A stretch of 64,000 nt of DNA from Fistularia commersonii (GCA_037954325.1 JBBMNZ010000034.1:6722501-6786500); one strand, 5' to 3'. Positions 11,643 to 25,600 are shown, counted from the stretch's first letter. The notes: generated by a model not told the origin, from the letters alone. Program-made: numbers and translations.

Positions 11643-14600
11643 CTGTGAAACAAACAAGGGAATGAGACAGAGTGTGATGACGTCAATGAAGAGATGGAAA
11701 GGATGCGCCGAGGCTGCATGGATCAGTTCCAAACTTGTTTGCTTAAAAGCGATGGGAAAAGGAGTCAAAACAGATTGAAAATGCAATGTTATGACTCATT
11801 TGCATTCATTTGTAAGTCGTGAAACGATGCAGTTAGAGATACGGCAGCTACATTCACAGTCGGTTCGGCTTTACTTTCTACTTTTTCTATGATTACAGAT
11901 TTCTAGGAAAATGTGTAATTGGCAAAGGAAAAAGAAGTCCAGAGCTTGAAACTGTATCGACCGAAATACAGCGAAAAGTCTAGAAAATGTTGCAACCTCC
12001 CCAGAGGTTATCCAGTGTTTGTGCATTTGTTTGTTTTTTCCTCCAAATCAAAAGACCACTAAGTTTGACATTTCCACCGTTACTGAAAGATGTGTTTGTA
12101 AACTCGACAACAAAAGCCAAGCCATGTTTGTTTTCTTTTTCCGATCCTTGTGCATAAACAGACCCAGGCCACTGTGTTCACACATCATTGCATATAATCA
12201 GGTTGGAAGACTGCTTTATTTTATTTTTGACAGATCTGGACTGAAATGCACTTACATAAAAAGAAATGAAATTATTAGGACCATGAACACCAAAAACTGA
12301 GAACTTGAGACTAAAACCACACCTTCACAGTTTGAAGCACAGGGTCACTGCCTGGCCTCTTTTCTCTATAGCTGAGACTTAGAATTTGCCCTTTGGCTTT
12401 AAATGTACAAAATGTTATTCATGTTTTTCATTCAAAAACAAACAACAAAAAAAGTTTAAAGTCTTGAAATGTTTTCTTCACTACATTTGTGGGATCTAAC
12501 CAAACACATAAGTGGTTTTCTTGGGACTGAAACTGCGCAGACATGCCAAAAAAGGGAGTTTAATTCTTTAAGACACTAATAGTATGACGGTTAGCATGAA
12601 ATGGCAGCTAACAATAGTCATACCTTTGCATGCATAGGTTGTAAAAGCAAAACAACACAATGCATGCAAACAGTGCTATAAAGCATATAAAAAAGGTCTT
12701 GGCAGCCGGCCACTGCAGCTTTGGATGGGCTGAGTGGTTGTGACAAGCTTGGTGAACTCAGTGTGCTACAACTGAGAAGCTAGGCTATTGATACAAACGG
12801 ATCATGCTACATGCTAACGGCTAACCAGCAATGAATGGCTCTGACAGGTCCCCTAAACAGAGCCAGACTATAACCACTCATACTGCCAGGTTTAGAAGGC
12901 ACACAAGAAAACACACGCACACTCACACATATGCATGCTTGCAAACGTTCACAAACACACAAACAGGCCGAATACCATGTGCTACTTCTCATAAATCTGA
13001 AACAAACAGCATGTTAAGGCTTAGAAAAAAAGCATAACAACCCAAGAGAAAGGGTTGTATAATTCAGATTCTGATAAACACTTTATGGCTGTTTTCTATT
13101 TCCTTCTCAGACCACTGCCAAGTTTCTGGCAGTGGCGCTGGCATGGCTAAATGAGAACAACATGAGTTCGGGTGCATCTCTGGAGGAATAAATGGACTTC
13201 CAGAAGGTGTCTATCCGGCTTATATTTCACCTGTCCTTTGACATCCATCACACATGAAGAAGAACGCTTGAAGGTACAGGAATGGAAAGGACTTACTGAA
13301 AATACAAGCCAAATTTTAGGACATAGGATTTTGGTGCTCCGAAAATTCCAAACAAATGCATCCAATCATGTTTGCACATCTTGGCTGGATATCATGAGGA
13401 TGCAATCTAATAAACACATTTAAAAAGTGATAAAAAAGCCCCGCTATTTGTTGTCACTGTTTAAGTGTGATCAAAAATGGATGTGAGCAGATCCTCTCCT
13501 TTTCATTATCATTATAATTATCATTATCATCAAGGCTGTCATTATCATCAGATCCGCAAATTTTACCCTTACACCGTCACAAAGTCCCCTTGGAAAGTTG
13601 CGCTCACACTGTATTTTCACAAATTTCATTTATAGGTATACAATATTAAATTTACTACTGTATAATTTGACCGCTCACCACAAATCTTTGCTAATTTTCT
13701 TTACAACCTGAGGTAGGAATCCCAGCAAGTTGAATAATATATTTTTTTTACTGATCTGTTTCCGACAAACTTTAAAACTTTATATATGCCTCTTCCATAT
13801 GGCGAGTGCAATAAAAACTAGAGAGGGGACGCAAAGCTGCACTGCCTACATTACAGCAGAAGAGACATTTATATCGAATAAGAAAAATGATGAAAAAGTG
13901 TGATCAAAAAAATAATGACAATCATCCCACCATCTACAGTAATATGATGTCAATTTGATGTAAAAGTGGTTACCATTAATATCATTTGCTATTATTTGAT
14001 TTTATTCTACTATATTTTTATTTATTTTAATAGGTAGAGAATGCAGGTTAAAAGCGTCAAAACCGACCGGTAATAATCCGCATGCCTAAAATGTGGTCCG
14101 TTGTGTGTATCCTTGCAGCGTTACACAACATCATACGCATTCTGGAAGTGATTCTCAGCAAATTTGGAGAACTGGGACACCTGACAGCGCTGAACAAAAT
14201 GGCAAATGACCCGACTGCTCCTTAACTGCTTCAGATGGGCAGGTTTCTTCCTGCAGGGGAGTGTCAGTGTGGAAGAATGTGAGTGTAATGAGACAGGATA
14301 ACAAAATGCTTTCTGTACTGTTAAGGTTGAGGGAACACTCTGTAAATGAAAACCATTTACTATGATGGGCATCGTCTGTCGGTGTGTGCTTGGAAGGCAT
14401 CAAGGTCAGGGGATCCCCGGTGCATGTTTCACTCCAATTAAGACAGCAGTTTCAGAAACATTTATAAAGCCTTGAAACATGTAATGGGCTATATCAAAAC
14501 AGATGTGAAGATTTATGGTCAGGTGGAAATCCCCAGGTATCATATTAAACCAAGAAAGACACAAAGACAAACTTCATCTTCCTCACTTTTGGAATCTCCC

Positions 14601-15332
14601 GTGTAACAACCTCTTGACAACAATAGATACCTGACAAGTTCATATTGTATTCAGACTGCGAGCTCCTACCAACAAATGGAAGACTGTAAAACCTATTCTG
14701 CTGTTCTTTAATAAACCACTTTTATCCTGACTGCAATTTCCTCGGGTTACACCGCGTCATAAAACACCGAGGTGTGAATCGAATCTACTCTTACACATAT
14801 GACTGCAAACACACGGGGTACAAGACACCTTTGCATGAATACACACTCACACGTATATCCGCAAGCATTCCATGATAACAAAAACAGTTTGTTCTTCCTC
14901 AGCTGTCTTCTAACAGTCACATTAAGTCTGTCCTCGGGGCAGTCTGGATATAATACCCAGCCACAGAGAAGTAGCTCATATGAGAGATGAATGATATATA
15001 AACTAATCTCGCACACAAATCCCATTGATCAAAAACACTCATTTGGCAGCTTTTCTCTTCAGGCCCCTTATCCAAATGATATGAATAACTTTGACTTGGC
15101 AAGAGGCACTGGGGTTGAAAGAGCAAAGACAGAAGAGAAAAGAGGCTGGAAATTTCATGCTGGAGAGTCCTGACCACAACTGAGCAGCGGTGGGGATGAC
15201 AAATTTTGAAATTGCATCAACTTTGAAACCTTCAAGATGAGAGCCCACGATATGTCATGTTGTGTAAATAACAACCGGGACTCGACGTTTTCTGTGCGGG
15301 TAAGTGTGTTGCTTGTGTGCGTTCACAATGAC
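11643..15332 (-). other. erc2: erc2 intron before the terminal exon (3.7 kb)
   Basis: GTCATT donor and TTTCACAG acceptor. Contents: a degenerate ATCATT/ATTATC repeat near 13502-13553, a CA-rich patch near 12906-12935, and no additional exon that I can support. The first 75 bases are an open frame continuing from the upstream exon. Confidence 0.9.
13502..13553. repeat. imperfect ATCATT hexanucleotide repeat
   Basis: Repeated units of TTATCA/ATCATT with substitutions cover about 50 bases; copies are degenerate. Confidence 0.7.
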
Positions 15333-15491
15333 CTGGTCCACAGGGGGTCTGTGGTTGGCATGCGGGGGTCCTCTCGGCAGGCTTCGGTGATGCATATTTG
15401 ATGAATGCGAATGGTGAGAACGGTGAGGATGATGAGCGTGAATGTGGTCTTCATCATAGTTATCTGCTATCATCTTCATCCGGCTCTGAGT
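15333..15491 (-). CDS. erc2: erc2 exon, histidine-rich linker before the C-terminus
   Basis: The exon is 159 nt, 53 codons, phase 0 on both sides. The acceptor is ccttttcattttcag|ACT and the donor GTGGACCAG|GTCATT. It opens TQSRMKMIADNYDEDH, matching ERC2 TQNRMKLMADNYDDDH, and closes HANHRPPVDQ, matching SNHRPSPDQ. The 27 residues between are rich in His, Ser, Arg and Pro (IHAHHPHRSHHSHSSNMHHR, then SLPRGPP). Mammalian ERC2 has a nearly pure poly-His run at this point. The donor lacks the usual bases at +3 and +5. Reading through it gives 25 more codons and a stop, ending at 15255. Confidence 0.96.
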
Positions 15492-18400
15492 CTGAAAATG
15501 AAAAGGAAAAAAAAAAAATTCCAACACGTAATTATTTAAGAAAATAATATTTGGCCTTTTGTTTCACAGATAATTTGATTTTTTTTTTTTCTTGAAAATG
15601 TTCTCAGGGTCTGATGGTTCTCAGGACTGATTAAGCAGAGGCATTCTTGGATAAGGAAACAACAATCAAGGATGATAAAAACGGTCCCACTAACAACCCT
15701 TGACGGCTCATAAATTGAGTGAGTCCGAGTGCGTGATAAAAATATCGTAAGCCTGTCAAATGTCATCCATTTTGCAAATTATCATTTAATTGAATTAGAC
15801 GACACTAGTAAGAACAGTTAGCGAGTGTTCCATATAACCTAAGGCCACAGGCTTTCTGGCTTGGTCGAAGAAGCCGCATTCTAGAGTCGGTGATTAAAAT
15901 TACTCTGAATTATGCATCATTCTGCATGTCTGTAACTATGTAAGTCAGGCCAAATAACTTTTGTATCTGTGTGAGTGTGTAGGTTCTTGCAGAACTGATG
16001 AGTATTTGTGAGAGAGGCTGTCACACTGCCAAAATCATTGCCTTGGAGAAACAGCCTCCGAGGACCAACATTAACAATCAGCCTAACTCCTGTGAGCCCA
16101 GTTGGCCGGGAGATAGACAGAGACAGAGTGGGTGCAGATGTATTGACAGGCTCAGCTTTATTCCTTTAACTGCAGATACATCTCCCCAGGGCCAATATGA
16201 TGGTGGAGTGAGAGTTGCACTTGGAATGAAACAATTTGAAGAAAAGACATGCACACATCTCTCATCCAAAATTGTGTGGTTTGCTTAACTTAAATCATAG
16301 AGCTGTGGCAGAAGGAGAAAAAGGCAAAGTCAGCTGTGCAAATATGAGAGAAATGCAGCCCGGGGACACGGCTGTTGAGATAAGGTGCTAAAGTCAAATA
16401 GCTGAGGAAACACACTAGTGAGAGGATTTGACATCGGCGGGTTGAGCGAGTAGCCTTAATTGAAGAAGAACAACTTTAGATGAGTACCTTGACACCAGGG
16501 TTTGAAGAAAAGAGAGATAAAGATGATGATTGAAGGATGGCGGAGGGTTCAGCAAGACCCCAGACCAGTGGTTAATGCTGTTAAAAGCCTGGCAGGGGGT
16601 GCAGAGCACGCCTCAATCTCAGGTGTTGACATTAGCAGGTGTGACTGGGTGGAGCTGGCCTCAGTGTAAGTTACAGAGCTAACACCTGTCATTGAGGCTG
16701 GTGCAACCACAATAATACAGCGGGCAGCTAATGAGACTACTGTAGACCCTTCTATTGTAAAGTTCTCGGTGGGATGTATTTTGAAGCTAAATACATGGCA
16801 GAGAGTCAAAAATATGTTTGGTCTCTATTGCTTATCTAATATAAACATATTATTTTTGCATGTTCACCAAATTCTAATGCTATTAGTCAGGATTTGAGGC
16901 CGTAAGTCTTACAGTGGATGTACTGTAAATCTGTATGGGCGCATTTTATATTTATTGAGCTGAAACAAAAATACCAAAGACGAAAGTCATGATTGACTCT
17001 TGGGGAGTCTGGCATGCAGTCAGGACAGCCCACATTTAGATAACCAGTTGAATGAAACACCATATGGATGTACATGGAGAATGCACACATTTCACTCTAT
17101 TAATTATGTTATTGTGTTCATGTAAGTAGGAGGTCTGCGTATATAAAAAGATATGGTGAAATGTGCACGTTCTCATCATGATTTAATTAGTTGGTTTTGC
17201 TGCAAAAGCAGATTGCTAATGGCCTCCATGCCTGGGTGTAAAAAAATACAAAAAAAAACTTCCAGAACACTACTTGTATTGGGAAACAGTACAGGAAAGG
17301 AAAGGAAAGGAAAGGAAAGGAAAGGAAAGGAAAGGAAAGGAAAGGAAAGGAAAGGAAAGGAAAGGAAAGGAAAGGAAAGGAAAGGAAAGGAAGGGAAAGG
17401 AAAGGAAAGGAAAGGAAAGGAAAGGAAAGGAAAGGAAAGGAAAGGAAAGGAAAGGAAAGGAAAGGAAAGGAAAGGAGGAGAGAGGAGAGGAGAGGAGAGG
17501 TTCATTTCAGGATCAAATCATCCCTTTTTTGAATAACGACTTATCCCTCAATCGTGGATGATGTATGATAAATTACTGTGAAACAGAAGGCTAATTGCAA
17601 GATCAGTCAGCGAATAGACGGTTTATGGTAAGTTTATGGTTTTCTTCTTTATTTTCTAGAATCTACTTGAAGGCCTATACTGTATGTGGGCAAATGATGT
17701 GACTGAAAAAAAAAAAAAACACAGAAATGCTCTAAAAAGATTGGTTTACACAGGTCATTCCCAAAGGCACACCTTTGAAAAGACACGTATGATCTTTTAA
17801 GGAGAGGATGGATACTCGAGTTCCTCCAAAGTGAGTGGGGTAAAAGAGAAAAAGCCACCAAATATCCTTTACCTCGGAGAATTAGAAATGTATGTTTTCT
17901 CGACTTCAAAGCATCGCTGATGTTTAGCAATTCATCACTAGGATGGGACCACTCGGACAATTCCCACATGGGGAAACATTTGTTCTGAATCTCCTCAGGA
18001 TGTCTAAACAGTACACTTTTCATGTGTGGGTGTGTGTTAGTGTGAGAGTATGGCTTATCCTCAAAGGGTAGCAAGCTGTCTGGAAAAAAAAAAAAGGGAA
18101 AGTTTATCTGGACCGCCCGCTTGCACAGAAACACAAATGCACATGATGCCCTAAAAGTTGAATATGAAGAAGTCAGACAGGGAACCGCTATCTGTAAATC
18201 TATCTGCTGTCTCCAGATCAGCTTTCTCCTCGGAGACTCTGAGTCACATAATTCTATGGCATTTCCTGGTCAGTTTCCTTCCACTATTGGCTGTTTGGTA
18301 CCTGAGGTAGGCAACCTATCCTGATATGTGTGTCAATGGGCCAGAAGACAGAGGGGTGGGTGTGTGTCCTGTTTGGCAACATAACCTCCAGAGAGCACGT

Positions 18401-20062
18401 TCTGTAGAATGAAAGGAGCTGCAGTAGTGTAAGGAGTCCAGGGGGAAAGTACTTGCGTTCCAATCTCTTGGAAAAAAAAAAATGGAAGTCTAATGCTTTT
18501 AGTGCCCCGATGTTAGGTAGCTTTAGCTTTGCCAGGAACACCTTGTACTTAGTGGGGGTGCGATCAGGAATTTATATCCATGCATGTCTCATAATCTTTC
18601 AGAAAACAATTAAGCGTACAGTGCATGATAAAGAGGATACAAGGAAGAAAACTTGCGTATTCCCAGCCAACAATCCAACTCCACCTCTTTGTTTTTAGCT
18701 TAAGGCGCAGGGACCACATCGTTCCAATTATAGCTCATCACATCATCAGGTGGACTGTAAATGCTGGTTGCCCAACGGGAAAACATGACGCATCCAATGG
18801 CGATAAACAGATAATGGCCTTTCCTTGAAATTCCTTTAATGAAGTTCTACCCCCCAAGAACACCTTGCCATTTACAAGACACAACAAACACAGGTTCTCT
18901 CTTAAATGCACACCCCGCCACTGCATCTGTTGGCATTTTAAATGCACCATGTTTCCCAGAAGCCTCACTGACTCAGGAGACTGTGCATGAGGACTCCCAG
19001 CTGTTGGCCCATTATTGTTAGCATTGAAGTTAACGCAGTCACCCATTTAGACTCAGTAGACTCAAATGATCAGTAAACTGTTTTCAGAATTTAGTCACAT
19101 GGAGCACTTGAGGTCACGAGTGTGGGAGGATGAGTACTTAGGTGAATTTTTTGACCAGAAGATATCTGCTGGTGTCTCATTAATGATACGCAGACTGCAG
19201 TGCGTCATATCATTATGCGTCTGATTACAACAGGGCCTTAATGACTGGTTTTCTATTGTACCCGAATTTAGAACCAGATTTTCACGTTTTCAGGTTTGGC
19301 TTCAGATGGCTGAATACAATAACTATGTTTTTTGAGGCAGGGAAGTCAATTATGTTTACTGCCAGAATTATTAACTTTTATTTGTTCGTTTAAAACTTGT
19401 TTTACAATTGAAAAGATTGCCCACTAGGCTGTTTTGATTTAAACAAAGGTTTATGTTCAAGAGTTCAAAAGTTTGAACTTTTTTTGTACTGCATCCATAA
19501 ACACAACCAAAATGTCAACCAAATGGTAACTATAAACAAGGCTCCACTTGTGTCAGACCCAGTCTCACAGCCGTTTACGAAATACCAGATTTACATTTGA
19601 GATTAGTTTAGGTCTGTGATACACAGTTAGGACCTATAGTTGGGGAAAAAATGTTAAAAGATGTGTTTATAAAGCGTGATCCATTAAATGCAGTACAAAC
19701 ACAAAGTGAGAGTAGGACACGATGAAAATAAAATTCTTGTAACTAATCTGCCTATCCTGCGGTCAGAGACGCTCGAGGTATCACATTAACCTACTGCGTG
19801 TTTTAATAATAATAAAAACTACAATCCGGTATTTGTAGGTCCTGAATGGAATTTTAAAAAGTTGCTGGGAAAGATACTGGGTGTTTATGTCCACACCTAT
19901 CAACAGATTGCATTTTATGACTTTCATGAACAGCTGTGAGACAGCAATGGATGACTCCTGTGCAAACCAGTCCACCTATTAGACCAAGGGCACAGCACAT
20001 TTAATGAACTGGTAGTTGATAGATAAAATACCTTTGAGATCACATGGTGGATGGACATGTAC
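15492..20062 (-). other. erc2: erc2 intron (4.6 kb) containing the AAAGG satellite
   Basis: GTACAT donor and TTTTCAG acceptor. The main content is the pentanucleotide array at 17293-17475. The 161-codon open frame on the minus strand (18134-17649) shows no family resemblance, and I regard it as chance. Confidence 0.9.
17293..17500. repeat. (AAAGG)n pentanucleotide array followed by (AGAGG)n
   Basis: About 36 near-perfect copies of AAAGG run from 17293 to 17475 with one altered unit (AAGGG, 17391-17395). They are followed by five AGAGG-type units to 17500. The plus strand is pure purine for over 200 bases except the first flank. Open frames across it (KERKG and FPFLS repeats) are artefacts. 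Confidence 0.98.
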
Positions 20063-20210
20063 CTGCTGTTTAAGTTGGTGCATGAGTCTGTCTTTCTCCC
20101 TCTTAAGCGCCATCACTTCTTCCTGGGCTTTCCTCCGGTTGGAAGAAGATAACTCCAGCAGGGCAATGTTAGCATCCTTTTCACTGATGGCTGCAAGTAA
20201 AGCTTGCTGC
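20063..20210 (-). CDS. erc2: erc2 exon, most conserved coiled-coil segment
   Basis: The exon is 148 nt: one base plus 49 codons. The acceptor is ctttctctcaacag|G and the donor AAACAGCAG|GTACAT. It contains ALLAAISEKDANIALLEL, then SSSNRRKAQEEVMALKREKD and RLMHQLKQQ. The ALLAAISEKDANIALLEL block is identical in ERC1 and ERC2. EEVMALKREKDRL with His before QLKQQ is the ERC2 form, where ERC1 has EEVAALKREKDRLVQQL. This is the last strong coiled coil before the flexible tail. It is separated from the previous exon by a 23.3-kb intron, by far the longest in the window. Confidence 0.98.
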
Positions 20211-21957
20211 CTGTTGAGAGAAAGTGACATTTTTTGAAAATAGTATCACAATAAGCACAAATATAAAATCAGAATGTTGGTATAGTTTTTAATGGTATGT
20301 ATGGGCAGATTATCATTACAATCAGTTCCAAAGTCGTTACTCAGCATTTGTGTGTATACAGATATCACTGCAAACTTCGCCATTTCTAAGTCAGACAGTC
20401 CACAGAAGGGAAGCAGACATCTTTGAAGTGGTTGTTTAAGTGCAGTATTAGTACTACCTCAATGTGACTCATGGGCATGTAATAATGTAATGGAAGCTAA
20501 TGGAGCAGACGGGGGGGTTATGACATATTTCCTATGTCAGTGCTTGTTACTGCAATGTTTGTGTGTGTTGTGAATATGTGTACACAGCGCAAATAACTGT
20601 CTTCAGGTGTGGAGGAAACACACGCAAGCATGCACACTCAGACATGCAAATATCCACCCACAAAACACAAGAATGCTTTGCGTAAATGTCTGCATCTTTT
20701 GCGGTGGATCGGTGATGACTATCCTCGGAGCAGGATGTCGTAAATCGAGTGTTACGGTCAAATGTAATTCCTTCCCCCTGCTGTTATAAACACATTCAGA
20801 AGCAAAATTGATTCTCATAGATACTTAAGCACACCCACTACCTGTCCTTTTGCAACTGTCTCAAGGCAATCCATAAAACATTATCAAAAAAGAACAGAAG
20901 ACACAGGGAACATTAGAAGAATACATAAAGATATAACAAGCAAGTGTGCAGTGGCATTTAAGGCTTCTCTCTCTGTAATCAGCCCAGTCCATAATGTTCA
21001 TTTGAATGATCATCACAGGAAGCCTCACATTAGAGTATAGCAGAGAAGTTAGAAAAAAAACAACATGGCTGGATGCCATGTGCTTTTAATCACATTTGTA
21101 ACTAGAAGAGTTGTCTGAAGAGAGCAACATGCCAAGGCCAAAGTAAAAAGAAAAAAAAAAATCACAAACCAACAGAAATCATGACCTCTTTGGCGGAGGT
21201 AGTGATGAAGGCATTAAACCAGCATGGTAAGGTAAGGCAAGGCAATTTGTGGGTTTTTCAGAGGTTATGGTAAGGGATGAAGGAGGAGGGAGAGCACATT
21301 CAAATTACTCTTTGTGCTCAATTAAAAATTGACCTGCATTGAAGTGTTTTTATTCCATGATTTAAGTCCCTGTAGAAATAACTCAATTGCAAAAATAAAC
21401 ATGCTGAACTTAGAATAAAGTCCTGCTGCTCTGGGACCCCACATTTGGTGTTTTTAGAACAATTATCTATACACCGCATCTGGATTCTTGATTCTCCCAT
21501 TCAAGACCATTAATAGGCTGCTGTGTGTTTGTGTGTTCAAATATTCGCTCCCATTTGTGCCTTTATTTGTGTGCGCGTGAATTTGTGTGGATTGAAGCAG
21601 CTAATCACACCATTAATCACAGAAATGGGCCGAGATGACACTTTTCGTCTCCCCACACCTCCGTTGGTATTTTCTTTTAAAATGCTCGTCGTAAAGGGAA
21701 CACACACATACTCGCGGACCTCAGTTACACTTATGAAAGAGCAGGTGGTTTACACTATATGCTTATTCAGTTTGACCTTCCCTAATGTAAAATAGGGAAA
21801 TATTCTCAGTTTAAAAGGACAAACAGTATGACAGATTTTCTTTTGTTTTTAATCCCTCCCAAATGACCTCCAATATTAGATCCATGGTCTGACTATGGAT
21901 AGGGATAGCTATGCAATTTAAGTCTGATAATATTTCAATATATTAATTTAGTTCTCA

Positions 21958-21984
21958 GTGTGTGTGTGTGTGTGTGTGTGTGTG
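21958..21984. repeat. (GT)n microsatellite
   Basis: 27 bases of uninterrupted GT on the plus strand. Confidence 0.95.
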
Positions 21985-22640
21985 ATGAGTTGGGAGGAAC
22001 AAAAGTCATATATGGGCTTGGAATGCTCTACGATGTGTCGTCATTCATAAACAATGTGTCAAATGAACAGCTGCAGCGTGCTGGTAGAAGACAAACACAG
22101 GCTCTCTTCTTTGCTGAGTCAAGGACTGACTCATTAAATTGTGGTTTTAATGGTAGAACATGAAAGGGACTGGTTTAACTTGCCCATGTTTAGTTAACTA
22201 CAAATAACAAAACAAAAAAAATATGATGTAAATGTTGCGTCAGCTACTGGTCAACTGTAGCCCATCTGGGGCTGATGGAGATCTGAGGTCCAGTGACAAG
22301 TAGGTTCAAACCTTTTGTGGGATGGAGTATCTTAGTACAGGTATAGACTTCCAAATATAAAATGATCATTTCAGCCTTGAGTGTTCAAAGTCAAACTTAA
22401 AAAAAAAGTAAACTCTTAATTACAGTAAATACTAAGCCTTGATACAAGTTAAATAACTAGCAGTCTCTTAACACAGAAGATTACAGTGCCTCTAAGTGCC
22501 TCTGCAGAATTCTGCTGAGTGATGTCTTCCTAAAACAATGACGTTTTTTTTTCTGTTAGAAGTAGTCAGCCAGTCGACGGTGTTACCCTCATTCTTAATC
22601 AGTAGTTGTTTTTGCACTGCGTGTTTGTGTGTGTGGTTGG

Positions 22641-22667
<27 letters not shown>
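22641..22667. repeat. (GT)n microsatellite
   Basis: 27 bases of GT, preceded by an interrupted GT stretch from about 22621. Confidence 0.95.
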
Positions 22668-22672
<5 letters not shown>

Positions 22673-25600
22673 ATGTGCGCACTTGTATGTCTACTTGTAT
22701 GTCTACGTATAGTATGAGACAGTGGAAGGATGGATGAGCAAACAGGAACTGATTGAGTCAATGACAATGGTGGAAATTTCACATGCATTACTGCGATGTT
22801 ACTTTTGTGCGTCAATTTCTTGTTCGAACAGAATTTAGTAATACAGTACTCTGTGTGTCACACATTCGCATCCTGACACAAGACCAGATGCTGACAAATG
22901 CTTGTTCTCTTGACTTTTGGCTGATGATGACTGGCTAAACTATCTCTTTTTTTTTCCCCTTCCTCTCTTGTCTCCTCCCTGCTTAACTTGGACTTGGCAT
23001 GTCCTGGACAAACAAAGGATTATCTTCATTTCCTGTCTGATTAAAAGGGTGACAATGAAAAGTTGTATTCATGACATGCTTGTGATTAGTCTTCATAAAA
23101 GTCAGGCCCCATGCACCGAGAAGTCACAAGGTTCTGTAATAAAAGAACAAATAAATCCTGCTGTCGACTCTGTGATGTCAAAATCTCATCTACTTCAGTT
23201 TTTTTTTTTTATTCCACCAGATAACAGTATTTGGGCTGACAACATAAACACAATGCTCACATATGTTTATGTTAGTTTCAAGATCATGAAAGAGCATACA
23301 AGTCCCTGCAGAAACTAGACTGAGCTGACAACTTATTTATAATGGGCAAATTTATCAGCTTGACTACAACATGTGATTCCAATTGAACTCTCATGGTCCC
23401 TTGGACATATTGAGACCCTCAAATTTACATTGGTGGGAGACGGATGACTAAAGCACATGACTGTGCAATGGAAGATGAAGCGGAGCGGAGGGGGAGCAGT
23501 GGAGATGAGATGGGAAGGAAAATGTAGGAGGATAGGAGGAGAAGAAGAGCAATGACACAGGAGGGGGTATTTGGGACAAAGGGATGACAAATGAAGACAT
23601 AGGCCTTTGACAAAGACATCTTGGTGTTGGAGCCGCCGATGATGGACGGCGATGTCATCCGGTGAAATGAACCCTGGCGGGTTACACGGACTCATACTAA
23701 GAGGATATTAGAGGAGATATATTCTGTTTTTTAAGGAGGGGAGAACACACTCTATAGATGATGAATCAATAATATGTAAAACTAAAATAGGAAAAGAGGC
23801 ACCGAAAGATGAAAACGGAAAAAGAAAGGTATTCGTTACTCGAAGAGTTACTGCTACCTGTTCTGCATGAAAAATAAGGAAAGAGGAGGAGGAAGGCGGG
23901 GGTCGAGAAGGTAAAGATTTAAGAGTCCCAGCCAACCTTAAATCAGCTCAGCACATTTCATGTTGTTATTCCTAGGCGTCATGGTTGAGGGATATGTGTT
24001 TATAATTTGTGTTATGACTTACTTGAAATTATGGCTGTGGAGAGTCAGTAAGACAGAAACAGATGCGTCCGTGAGATGCCTGGGGGAACCATCAATACTG
24101 TCTGCCCTAAATGCCGCGCGTGCACGTTGGCCTGTCTGTGCACATGTTTGTGCTTTCATGTCCTCTGTGCATGTGTGATGTATTTTGTAAGCAGGAACAT
24201 GGGGAGCCTGCTAATATCAGCTCTCAGAACATCCATTACAAGTTCTTCTAGTTTGTGATCATGCCTTTCTTCCACTTAACTGTCCAGCTCTGCAGAAACA
24301 TTCCATGGCCATTTTATGGTCGTACGTTGATTGTGAGTGTCTGAAGGTGTGGCACAAGGCCAGGGGCCCCTAAATACGACCAGAGGCCTGTGGTGAGAGC
24401 AAGCAGAGGACATGAGAATCGGGTATGGTTGACTGACACTATTATTTATGGACTTGGAACTATGCTCTTTACAACCAAGGAGGTAGAAAATATCTATTTC
24501 CATTATAGAACACATACTCTGGCCACATTTCATAAACCTACTACAAAGCCAGTTGAGATGCTAAAACTGTTATTCAACTCTCAAACTGGGTTAATTCTAT
24601 TTTTATGAGGTCCAAGTCTTGGCTAACTTTGGCAGAATCAGCTCCAGGCGAAGATCCACCGATTACCCACTTCCTTCTGTATGCTTGCCTGGATTAACAT
24701 TTAGCCATACACACCACAAATAAAACTAAAGCCACTCTTGTATGGAAATTCACGTCAACTCCAATACTCCTCTTAAGCGCTTATATTAACTTAGATATTA
24801 CATGGTAATCTTCAGCTTCAAGCAAGAATGCTAAACTTAACATGCTAACCTTGAGCAGTATCCCAGGAATAATCCATGACAACAGATGGTTCCCCCAGAA
24901 CTGGGCCAGTTTGTGTGTGTTTTCACTTCACTAATAAAATATACAACCCTCTTACTCAGCTCACTCCCACCCTCACAAGTGCTCTGACCAGGGGTTGAGG
25001 GGGGTGTCTAATTGAAAGAGTATGTATCAGTTTTACAGCAACAGGAGGGAAAATACGAAGGGACAAAAATCAACAAATCTGCCAAAACTAGCCAAATGTT
25101 TAGAGTGAGCGCAGAAACGAGGGACGATGGCTGAGCGCTCCCATAGATGAGCAGGACCAGGCGGCCACCGCTGCATTCCACGAGCAGAGGGGGAACCATT
25201 GGATGAACAAAAACAGAGGAACGGCAAGCAGGACTAGCAGTCTATGAGTTTGCGTGTGCCCGTGTGTGTTGCGTGTACGTGCATGCGTGTGCGTGGGTGT
25301 GTGTGTGCACGCAGACAAATGCACTTAGCTACTCTTTTCAATTGTAAAGAGAACAAAACCAAATCCTGTGCTCCATGGGTGAGACATACTGCAGGCTCTT
25401 GGTGGGTGGCCAGAATATACATAAGCTTTAAACACAAATGCCCTCAAAATCCAAAACTGACAAGGTGCTGTGCACCTTGCATGTAAAGATTATGCTTACA
25501 AAGTACTGTATACTAAGCTGTAGACAGAGGAGCACTGTATGATTGGCTTGCTGTAACCTAACCAGTAATATACTGTATATGTGGAGCAAGCTAATTTGCC

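Noticed and set aside
17153..17561. Open frames of KERKG or FPFLS repeats over 100 codons
   Set aside because: They follow from a stop-free pentanucleotide repeat, not a gene.
17649..18134. 161-codon minus-strand open frame, the longest non-repeat frame in the window
   Set aside because: No family resemblance, begins inside intron sequence without splice context, contains A/T-tract-derived Phe and Lys runs; likely chance.
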